From the NCBI RefSeq assembly GCF_008831285.2, contig NC_045150.1, positions 15,621,362 through 15,685,361 of the forward strand: DNA of 64,000 nt, in the 5' to 3' direction. How positions within the stretch are numbered: the first letter of the stretch is position 1; each line of letters begins with the position of its first letter. The notes beneath the pieces were generated by a model. The model saw only the letters and a list, made by a program, of their open reading frames with translations, was not told the origin of the DNA and searched no databases. Source of the DNA: Nymphaea colorata (Eukaryota > Streptophyta > Magnoliopsida > Nymphaeales > Nymphaeaceae). The position numbers and the translations under genes are program-made. Positions 55,945-64,000 of this stretch are shown one piece after another.

Positions 55945-57061
55945 ATTTCTTCTTTGTAGCATTTGTAATGTTTCCTTATTATCCCAAAACCTGCTTGGTA
56001 CTGGCTCCTGCTTTTGGACAATATTTCTTCCCATGTCTCGTATTTGATCATGCATTTCAAATGTGTCGTGCTCATCATTTATGCTGATTAGAAATTTATG
56101 CTGTAACTCTGCAATTGCAACAGTTGGGCAAAGTTTGGAACCTTCCCACATGAGCATTGCGTATTCTTTCTTCTCTTTCCTCTGTTCCCAATCCACCCCA
56201 CCAATAAGAAAACATGCTATGTCCAGGAATATGCGTTGTCTTTTCTTATCAAGGCTGTCATAGCTTATTTTTAACCTCTCATGGACGTCTTTATTTTGAT
56301 CCTGTTTTAATTGCTCCAGATTCGACTCCCATTCTTCAATGGATTCAAAGTCAGAGAAGAGACTCCCAAATACTTGGAGGCACAGAGGTATCCCACCAGC
56401 AATTGACACAACATCCTTTGACAATTTACCTTTCCAATCTGATTTTGGCTCGGGTTGCTTAAACGCATGCTGACTGAAAAGTTTAAGCGATTGGTCAAAA
56501 TCCAATTCCGAAACCCTATATATGACCTTCTGTCGTCCCTTAAAGATGCTTTCATCTCTAGAAGTGACAATCGTTATGCTTTCACCACTGAACCCACCTG
56601 ACTGGCTGCCGACCAGTGCATCGAGCTGGTCTTTATGATCAACATCATCGAGAACTACAAGCACTTTCATGTTTTGAAATTCTTTTCTGATCTTGGTGAT
56701 GCCGTCGTCCTTGTCGTTTATTATCACTTCTCTTCCAAAGACATCACGAAGCAGCTGCTTCTGCAAGACAACAATTCCATTGCGCTCCTTTGATACTTCG
56801 CAGACATTTGCTAGGAAGCTGCAGTTCTCGCGGACATTGTGCTGCTTTAATAATCTGTTGTAGACTGCTTTGGCAAGGGTTGTCTTCCCGATGCCGCCCA
56901 TCCCACATATACCAATCATTCTAACTTTTCCATCCAACCGTTTGATCACCTCATTTACACGAGAATCAAGATCTGTAGGATAGTTGCAGATGAATCGGTA
57001 TTTAGGGTTCACTTCCTGCATAATCCTTTTCAAAATGATATTTTTAAGATCTGCTTCGTCC
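55945..57061 (-). CDS. TNL copy B, NB-ARC exon (open)
   Basis: The 1117-bp nucleotide-binding exon of a TIR-NBS-LRR immune receptor, an ATP/ADP switch. It begins after TGTAG with DEADLKNIILKRIMQEV, completing a Gly codon split with the TIR exon. Motifs in order: GMGGIGKTTLAKAVYN (P-loop), MKVLVVLDDVDHKDQLDAL (kinase-2, TNL form), ITIVTSRDESIF (RNBS-B), GGIPLCLQVFGSLF (GLPL), RQRIFLDIACFLIGGVDW (RNBS-D, TNL form), FEMHDQIRDMGRNIV (MHD). The last codons RRFWDNKETLQMLQRRN-like lead into a GTAAGT donor. No stop or frameshift, in contrast to every other large exon of the two copies except the C-terminal ones. An intact switch domain in a gene that is broken before and after it could only act as part of a truncated product. 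Confidence 0.93.
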
Positions 57062-57603
57062 CTACAATGAATTAATAAGCCACCAATAATTAGTGAAAGA
57101 AACCTTCATCCATACAAGTCCCATTTGAATGAAACTAAATATTGAAATAATTTAGGATGGAAAGAATAACACGATTGAAATAATATCACAAGTAGAGAAA
57201 GAGTATTTCCAGCTTTATTACAATCCACAGGGGATAGATCAACCCAAATCAGAATTAATATCACAAGTAGAGACAGAGTAGGTGCAAAAGTTAGATGTGA
57301 GATACATTTGAAACAATCTTAGCCATTGATCTTCTCTAGACAAATGGTTGAGCAAAATTCAAGGAGAAAAAGTTAGAAAAAATATGCATTTTTCTCCATC
57401 TTTTTCTTAATTCCATGATTGAATTATCCAGCACCAACTTGTCTAGCACATGCTTCTCTCTCTCTTTCTCTCTCCCTCAATGATAAGATGAGACGCATAG
57501 GCGTGGATTCTTGCTGTAATTAAAATTAAACCTTCTTCAGATTAGGGGACCCCAAGGAGAGGTGGCGATGTCAAATCGGAGAGAAAGGTGGCTAGGAGCA
57601 TAC
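57062..57603. other. Intron between TIR and NB-ARC exons of TNL copy B
   Basis: Bounded by the donor GTATGC at 57603 and the acceptor TGTAG at 57062-57066 (minus strand). The split codon GG|G joins correctly. No other feature seen. Confidence 0.8.
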
Positions 57604-58150
57604 CCATTTGCATCATTTAGGTTGAACCCCGATGTCTTTCCAACCTCACGCAAAGCATTCTTCCAGTCGCTCACCTCTTTCTTTAGCTCCTCATTATTTT
57701 CGTGCCTCTCAACGCTGGCAGAAAAGAACCTTTCTGTTTCCCAACATAGGAAGGTTCAACACCAAAGAATACAGGAATGATGAGCCTCCTTGGCTCTGTC
57801 CTCCTGCATTCCATCATCTTGGTAATCTCTCTCAAACACCACTTGGAATCAGCGTAACCCTCAGAGATGATGGGCACAAATATCCTCGACCTTTCTATGT
57901 ACCCAGACAAGTTATTCACCCTCTCACCCTTCTCCAAATTCACGTTATCTATGAAAGTTTTGATGCCGCTTGTTACCAAGGCATCATAAAGATGGGAAAT
58001 GAATCCCTTGCGGGTGTTGGGTCCTCTAAAACTTAAGAAAACCTCAAATTTTTGTCCATCGTCTCCTTGGGAAGCTTGCCAGGATGCCTCTGTTCCATCA
58101 ACACCACAACCATTAGAGCAAACGCCCTTCTCCTCGGTAGCTCCCTCCAT
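57604..58150 (-). pseudogene. TNL copy B, TIR exon with one-base deletion
   Basis: ATG at 58150: MEGATEEKGVCSNGCGVDG, then FEVFLSFRGPNTRKGFISHL (TIR start), FIDNVNLEKGERVN, FVPIISEGYADSKWCLREI (with the catalytic-type Glu) and PVFFGVEPSYVGKQKGSFLP. One base is missing next to 57710 (CTCTC-AACGC, where copy A has CTCTCGAAAGC). The native frame therefore ends 8 residues later, whereas the shifted frame continues with VSDWKNALREVGKTSG to the donor at 57603. Translation from 58150 would give a TIR-only product of about 155 residues. The start is supported by conservation with copy A. Confidence 0.9.
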
Positions 58151-58171
58151 TGTGACCAGTTGGGAAATAGA

Positions 58172-58246
58172 TTAGAATGTTCCCAAAGAAACCATGAGAA
58201 AGCATGCCACAATGATCAGAAAGAGAAAATCGGGTGTGGCCGTCAT
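58172..58246 (-). CDS. Upstream ORF of TNL copy B, 24 residues, hydrophobic
   Basis: A minus-strand ATG 98 bp upstream of the TIR start opens a 24-codon frame beginning MTATPDFLFLIIVACFLMV and ends with TAA at 58172-58174. The peptide looks like a membrane segment. A shorter uORF (MEARNLLLALLFR) precedes it. Whether either is translated is unknown; they would be expected to reduce main-ORF initiation. Only part of this leader is kept in copy A. Confidence 0.35.
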   Translation of the reverse strand: MTATPDFLFLIIVACFLMVSLGTF

Positions 58247-58351
58247 CGGAAGAGAAGAGCAAGGAGAAGGTTTCTTGCTTCCATCGTCGGAAGTGTTCAC
58301 ACTTAAGAGCTGAGGGCTGTTTTCTCAATGAGACGAACGTAGAGTCAATCA

Positions 58352-58359
58352 CTTTTATA
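58352..58359 (-). promoter_or_regulatory. Possible TATA box of TNL copy B
   Basis: The minus strand reads CTATAAAAGT about 200 bp upstream of the TIR start codon. A second candidate, TATAAAAC, lies at about 58445-58452. Position is plausible, no further support. Confidence 0.4.
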
Positions 58360-58619
58360 GAAGTGGGTGTAGGAAAGTATGCCCACGATTGCGGTGCCGT
58401 GAAAGAAAAGCAAGAACGAGGGATTCAAATTTTTGGTTGATTGTTTTATAGCTGCCTGTGGTACGAAATGTGGACCAAGAATATAATATATGTTCCATAT
58501 ACGTGGAAGTGCATTTATTATGCCTTAGCGAAGAAATATGCACCTCACTTACCATTCTGTCCATGGTCTACTCAAGGAAAAAAAGGTCAATCTCCTGTTT
58601 GGTCCACCAGCGTTGACAG

Positions 58620-59331
58620 TAGGGCTGCACAAAAATTCGAGCCAATTCGGGATGGGCTCGAACTCGTTGGAGTAAACTTGACTCGAGCTCGATTCATTCT
58701 TTATACGAGTCGAACTTAAGTTTAAAGATAAACTCGAGTATGTTAACAAGCCAAGTTCGAGTTGGTCAAACTTGACTCAACTTGGCTCAACTTTAATCGA
58801 CTTTTTGTTTTGTGTTTTTAGTTTTCTTTCTTTTTTCCCTCTGTTGGCCTTCACAAGCCGACTTTAATTTTGTTTTGAGTTTTTAGTTCTCCCTTTTTTT
58901 CCCTCTCTTCATCCTTTTTCCATGCTCCCTTTTACCCTTATTATTACACCCACTTTCATCATTTCACTTTCCCATCAATCAATCAATCTATCTCTTCATT
59001 TTTCCTCTTGTTTTTCTCTCTCCTCGCCCATGATCGTCTTTCGTTTTTTCCTTCTATTTTCTCTCTCCTCACCCATGATCGCCTTTCATTTTTCCTTCCA
59101 TTTTTCTCTCTCCTCACCCATGCCTTTCTTCTTCAACCATGCCTAAACGAGTTTGAAAGAGCCGACGAGTCCAGCTCAAGCTTGAATACAGTCTCTCGAG
59201 TCGAGTTCAAGTTGAAGTTGTGAAGCTCGTGTTGAGCTCGAGTTGACTAAACATGAGTCGAGCCGAGCTCGAGCTAACTAAACATGAGTCGATCCGAGCT
59301 CGAGCTTGACTCGGCTTGTGTGCAGCCTTAA
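58620..59331. mobile_element. hAT-like non-autonomous element, 712 bp
   Basis: Terminal inverted repeats TAGGGCTGCACA (left) and TTAAGGCTGCACACAAGCC (right, complement), with TTGACAG at 58613-58619 and 59332-59338 as target duplication. The arms are rich in CTCGAGCTCGA words, and the centre (58800-59150) is T/C-rich (TTTTTCTCTCTCCTCACCCATG repeated three times). No transposase. Confidence 0.82.
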
Positions 59332-59338
59332 TTGACAG

Positions 59339-60549
59339 GTTCCTATATGCTTTCTACCTTTCTTTTCAATGCTATGGTTAAAAAAAAGGGAAAAAAAAAG
59401 GAAGGACAAGTTGAAGAGAGATGTGGTGAAGAAAAAGATGAATGTTAACTCGAAATCTTCTTCGAGTGGCTCCAATTTGGATTTAGATGTGTCTTAGTTT
59501 CTTTTTGATAGCTTTGTGTTTGTGTGCATACATACATGGAAATTAGGTAAAAACCAAACCATTTGTATAAGAGACAAATACTATACCTATTATTAAGATA
59601 TTTTTCATTGAAATATAACATTGTAGATATAATATAGTAAGAGTGATTTGATGGCAAACATATATTAAATTAGTTGTTTTCTTACTTAAATAATGTTTTT
59701 GTATATATGGCTGGCGGTGTGCCGACAATGGCGTGCAGTTGGCCGCATGTGACTCAACGAGACTCTTCCAAACATGACAAGCTGGGCAGAGAAGCGGGCG
59801 GATAGAGCTTTCAGCCTTTCACACTACATCTGATGACTTTGTAAGTTATTGGGTCCAGCATATGACTTGAAACATATCACCCCTGGACCCAGCGGAGCCC
59901 ACCAAGAGTCATACTAAGTCTAGGGCCAATGAATCTGTTTGTTTCTCGTAAAATCCCTTGAAAGCATGTTAAGATCACACCGGCGTGATCCGGTTCGATG
60001 ATATGATCGGATGCTGATTTTTGGAATCCTAATGTGTGTCTGAATATTATATGATTAATCAACATGTGGATCCAGCCATCTATATGACACCATCAATAAT
60101 TGAGAACAACGATGATTGGAAACAATTATACAATAAGACGCGTATGCAAAGTCAGCTGGTTTTATACTTACAGTGAAATCCACTGGATCATGAAGGAACC
60201 TCCTTCCTTGGTCCATCCTTGCCTTGGTGGGGCCAAAGACTTGACTCAGTTCCTTCCCCCAACAAACTGTGGGCTACACATCCAATGGCGGTTCCACAGC
60301 CAGCGTCGTGGTCGATATGGCAACCAATGGGAGGAGAAAATGAGACCATTCTCAGCGGCAGTCATGACATGTAGCAGGTCGGGTCGCTAATTGCTTTCGG
60401 CACAGTAATTTCTCCGAGCCACAGAGCTTGATTCTCAATTTTGTTAATTTTTAAACAGTGGCAAAGCCATAAATTTCCAGTCATGGGCCACCATTATTTT
60501 AAGTTTCAAACTTTATGTCTGGCGCACTCATATGTAAAAACAGTATGGC
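59339..60549. other. Non-coding DNA
   Basis: No gene or element recognised. A short inverted word pair CACACCGGCGTGATCCGG lies near 59976. The frames here, including plus 60100-60390, have no family features. Confidence 0.35.
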
Positions 60550-61140
60550 GAGAGCAATTGCTCCAACAGCCATAATGTGGCCCTGCCCATGTTCTTAAAT
60601 CAGTATAAGCTAACCATTTTTTTTAAAAGATAATTACGTGGAAACTATATTTGAATCTACCAGCAAATTAATTTTTTCTCTAGAGAACTTCCTTTACATT
60701 GATAATGACATAAATACCTAGGATTTGGTTGGTGAATTGGTACTGATGTAGTTGACTGTGCTCAGTCATCCGTCAACTCCTGATCAATCAACCTAATTCG
60801 GCCTACAAATTCACATCTTTAACTTGACTTGACTTAGCTGGCCAGCAGCTTCTGTCCACTTGACCGATCTAGCCTTGACTGATTCATGAGAGCCGTACAT
60901 TCAATTAAGTGGTAAGTGGTTATAATCTGCCACCAAGAGCCTAGGTCTTTTCTTTCCAGCAAATGACAAATTCAAGTTGATCCGATTTCAGTGATGTGGA
61001 TGGGGTGTACGTAGAGATACAGCCTGCTCGATTATAGACTACTGCATCTACTTAGCAAGAACCTTGGTTTCATGGAGAATCAAGAAACAGAACCTTGTGT
61101 CAAGATCTTTTGCTGAAGCTGAGTATAGGGAATTGGCAAA
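60550..61140 (+). pseudogene. Decayed copia RNase H segment, copy 2
   Basis: Partner of 15330-15945 along its length. The right end encodes DYCIYLARTLVSW, SRSFAEAEYRELANT. Further on (61240-61300) ENQVMHERAKHVDFDC continues the copia tail with stops. Confidence 0.72.
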
Positions 61141-61359
61141 CACATCATATGAATTGGTGTAGTTAAAAGCTCTATCGATAGATTTGGAAGTAAATCTGAG
61201 CGGGCTTTGTCTCTTGTAATGTGATGACAGGTTTGCTCTTTAGATAACCGAAAATCAAGTAATGCATGAAAGAGCAAAACATGTCGATTTTGATTGTAAG
61301 ACATCTAATTGAGGCAAAGGTAATACAACCGGTATATGTGCCAACTCATCTTCAATATG

Positions 61360-61410
61360 TGAGGTCAAGGACTTTCAATTGGCTGCACACGTGTGAGTAG
61401 TTGGGCATTA
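61360..61410 (-). pseudogene. Short TNL LRR relic
   Basis: AAGGACTTTCAATTGGCTG followed by GTGAGTAGTT matches the start of the LRR exon (12288-12322 in copy A, 48960-48995 in copy B). About 45 bp only, so it may be a scrap of a third TNL copy or chance. Confidence 0.4.
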
Positions 61411-62735
61411 GATTGTTGGAAATGAAGCAGTGGAAGACTCTTCTGAGTCTGATAGTCGTCTCCACAACAGATCTTCAAATAAAAATATTTCACTAATATG
61501 ACTTTCATCATGTTTAAGAGTGTTAGCCTACAACTGTTGGCAAAAAGGCAAACATGATAATGTATTGGATTCAATGTAAGTATAGATATTTGGAGCCAAT
61601 GATCCAAACAAGTTAATATGGATCTAAATCTATCATGAACCAAGCATAATGTTTTATGGATCCCACCATGTCTAAGAGTGTTGATTTACACTTTTTAGAA
61701 CACCAACATCCAATAATATAATAATTTCTTTTAACTAGGGTCAACATATAATAATATAATCTTTGTCCCGAGAATATTTTTTCATAAGGAGCAAAAAAAA
61801 AATTCATCTTTTTGCGCTCTAGTGCTGCTTACATTGAAAATGTACAACTCGTAAAATCATTAGATCTAAAAATCAATGCATATTATAATATGCTTAGATC
61901 CAATATAAACAAGATATAGATCTTGAACAAAAAAAGGTGTAAACAAGTCAAATCAATTCATGCTCCAAAAGAGTGCAACATTTACTGTGAGATCCAAATT
62001 CAATAGTTAAATGGATATATAAAACAAAAAATTTGGTCATATCTAATGTCAGCATGGATCCAAAATGACGATGAATATCCGTAGAGCAAGCATAATAATA
62101 TATATTTAAACCAACATAAACAAGATATGTATTTTTAACCAATATCCAAACAAATTCACATCTGAATATGTCATGATCCCATCTTAATACAAATATAGAT
62201 CTTAAGTAATGATTAGATCCAAAGCAACAATCCGTGCCACCTTTGGTGGGAATACTCATGTTCAACCGAATGTGGGTTTTGCATCCCACTAAAAGTGGGA
62301 TGCAAATGCCACTTTTGGAATGGACGTGCGATAGAAATCCTACCAAAAGTGGGATGAGTTGGTTGGAATCACAATCCCATGAAAAGTGGGATTGTTCTCA
62401 CCGAGCGCCACCTTAATGGCGAAGCCAACAGGAGGAAGAGCAGTACCTTTGGGTCACCCAACTAGAGCTGCTTGGCCCACTTCTGATGGGGGCTTCATTA
62501 CTCTGCTTTTGATTCCTTGGGTTCTGGGCCAAGGTTGCAAATTCCTCAATCTTCTATTGGGGCTTCATATTTGGAAGGAGATTATTTAGTTCCTCTTCCA
62601 CTTCCTTTGAACTAGTGTTCACTATTAAAATCTCAAATTTGTTTGTAGTTACATTTGTTTGAGTTTTTAATAGGTTTATGCTTTCACTTGGTATTTTTTA
62701 CAATGCTCCACGCATTGGCTACCAGTCCTCTCAGT
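61411..62735. other. Non-coding DNA with foldback words
   Basis: AT-rich DNA with loosely repeated AGATCCAATATAAACAAGATATAGATC words (61880-62230), then CCAAAAGTGGGAT words at 62270-62400. No gene. Confidence 0.35.
62281..62303. repeat. Perfect 10-bp-arm hairpin
   Basis: GCATCCCACT AAA AGTGGGATGC. The AAAGTGGGAT word recurs at about 62344 and 62385, suggesting a small foldback element. Confidence 0.8.
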
Positions 62736-62739
62736 TGTA

Positions 62740-63105
62740 TTTAGAGTCATCACTTTTTCTTCACATGAGCTATCAAAATGGTTTGTCACACCACATTTCT
62801 TGCAGTATTTCATTGCTATTTTGTACTAAATGGAGAGTTGAAGAACCCGATTGTCTCCAAGTTCTAGTTTCATATTTGGAATCGATTTGAACCTTAGGGG
62901 GATTTCTATTTTAGTCCATGCAAACCTATATCTGGTGATTGCCCTATTGAAAGAATCCACATCAATGAATGTTGCATCAATGAACTTGATGTCTGCTAGC
63001 CCTTGTAAGAGTCGTCGCAAGAAGGACAACACGAAGCCGCAATCCAGTCTTCCCTTTCCCATTCCTCCAGTCAAAGCAGCAATAGCAAAGTAATGAAAGA
63101 GGTGA
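62740..63105 (-). pseudogene. LINE ORF1 (DUF4283) relic, copy 2
   Basis: Same protein as 14118-15030 but with its middle deleted: GGMGKGRLDCGFVLSFLRRLL and LADIKFIDATFIDVDSF are joined directly, skipping the 270 bp that in copy 1 encode FTSMAKRLFIVRASLEES to FDFIDSIGA. It ends with IPNMKLELGDNRVLQLSI and a zinc-knuckle region to about 62750. DNA identity to copy 1 is high where they overlap. Confidence 0.75.
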
Positions 63106-63424
63106 GTACTTTAATCATCTTCTTGTAGAATTGGTAAGCAGTCTGGTGGTGTTCCTATCATCATCCAGGCCACAATGAGCATGACCTCCCTAAGTTAACC
63201 CAGCCAATTGGACTGCCTCCTTGAGGTTGGAGGGAACGTCACCAAACACTTTTATGGAATGGAACCCTTGGATTGATCCATGTGAGCATATGACCTACAG
63301 AGTTTGATCCATTGTAAGTGATAATGATGCTACTGTCCTCTTCCAAACTTAAGCTTTGAAATCAGTCAGTAAGCTGAAGTCCCATGCAATAGATGCTATC
63401 TCAAGGATAGAAACACTGAAACAA
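63106..63424. other. Non-coding DNA, perhaps LINE-derived
   Basis: Minus-strand text such as GHMLTWIDPRVHSIKVFGDV-like frames with stops hints at a decayed RNase H domain, but I cannot support it. Confidence 0.3.
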
Positions 63425-63745
63425 CTCATGAGCAGCCAAAAGGTTGTCTGCTGAATTATGTAATCCAAAATAAAGGGGATCCAGCAAACCAAAAAAAAAA
63501 AAGGTGCAGAAGAAAGGGAGGAAAGCCCTTTTATATTGTGTTGTCTAGTGAATACCATTACCTATATATTCAGCATTATGGCCTAAATAAGGCACTAATA
63601 AAGAAAACAAATACACAAGAAACAAACACAAAATTTACCATTCCAGCATAGATTATGAAATTTGTGCGACAAGACGTTTGACATTGACCACATCACATTG
63701 TCCATAGATGTCATTAACTTTCTTAAGGTCCTTCAAATCAGCTAT
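63425..63745. repeat. Dispersed 0.3-kb repeat, copy 2
   Basis: Partner of 7513-7793, same orientation. It ends exactly where a copia RNase H fragment begins (about 63750). Confidence 0.75.
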
Positions 63746-63756
63746 CTACATTAGAA

Positions 63757-63962
63757 CTATTCTAGTGTTTCATGAACGAACCAAACATATAGAAATTGAT
63801 TGCCATTTCATAAGGGAGAAGATCCAAGACAACACCATTCAAACACTTCATGTCGAAAGCGACAAGCAATTGGCTGACATATTTACCAAAAGTTTGGCAA
63901 AGGAGAAACATCAATTTATAATTCACAAGATAGGACAAATAGAAATCTGTGCACCAACTTGA
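63757..63962 (+). pseudogene. Copia RNase H tail (element 5)
   Basis: VFHERTKHIEIDCHFIREKI, then DKQLADIFTKSLA and a stop at 63962: the C-terminus of a copia polyprotein. No frame break in this piece. The upstream part is missing, joined instead to the 0.3-kb repeat. Confidence 0.85.
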
Positions 63963-64000
63963 GGGGGAGATTGTTCACTTATTATGGAAGGAGGTGTAGC
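63961..64000 (+). repeat. Polypurine tract and start of the 3' LTR of copia element 5
   Basis: GAGGGGGAGA at 63961-63970, then TGTTCACTTATTATGG from 63972 as the likely LTR start. The rest is beyond the window. Confidence 0.65.

Noticed and set aside
60100-60390. 96-codon plus frame
   Set aside because: No motif, no splice or promoter context, and no counterpart elsewhere in the window.

Overview
The window is nuclear plant DNA that is rich in transposable elements. The evidence is a RabA-type GTPase exon, an exon of an NSUN2/TRM4-type RNA methyltransferase, TIR-NBS-LRR (TNL) disease-resistance gene exons with plant-type splice sites, Ty1/copia elements primed by initiator tRNA-Met, plant L1-type LINEs with DUF4283 ORF1 proteins, and many short non-autonomous DNA elements. 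Grasses lack TNL genes, so the source is a non-grass angiosperm. I cannot name the species.

Layout. 0-5.1 kb: 3' exon of a RABA5-like gene (+, with a frameshift), then one orphan NSUN2-like exon (-) between the 3' end of one copia element and the 5' end of another. 5.1-9 kb: mostly unassigned DNA with a LINE RT scrap. 10-35 kb: TNL copy A (-), read right to left as a TIR exon (34.95-29.64 kb, split by LINE-2), a truncated NB-ARC exon (13.9-13.3 kb), an LRR exon (12.6-11.7 kb) and a C-terminal exon (10.7-10.0 kb). LINE-1 (16.5-21.2 kb), an LTR-like block and several MITEs lie between its parts. 35-46 kb: duplicated scraps, (TA)n tracts, a short-LTR retroelement remnant, and a nearly complete copia element (39.864-45.364 kb) with unusual TA...TA LTR ends and the target duplication GCGGC. 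46-58.4 kb: TNL copy B (-), with all four recognised exons in order. Its LRR exon is split by a complete copia insertion (49.222-55.195 kb, target duplication TTCTC). 58.6-64 kb: a 712-bp hAT-like element, then relics that also occur left of or inside copy A (copia RNase H, DUF4283 ORF1, a 0.3-kb repeat), and the 3' end of a further copia running off the window.

Functionally this is a decayed tandem TNL cluster. Both copies carry frameshifts and insertions. Only the NB-ARC exon of copy B is fully open, and its P-loop, kinase-2, GLPL and MHD motifs are visible. The retroelements are all defective: stops, frameshifts, a lost protease Asp, an RT motif changed to YVID, and a missing integrase core. 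I found no convincing new biological system. The most informative features are the clean insertion footprints inside resistance-gene exons, the non-canonical LTR element, and the paired deletions and duplications that show how the two TNL copies diverged.
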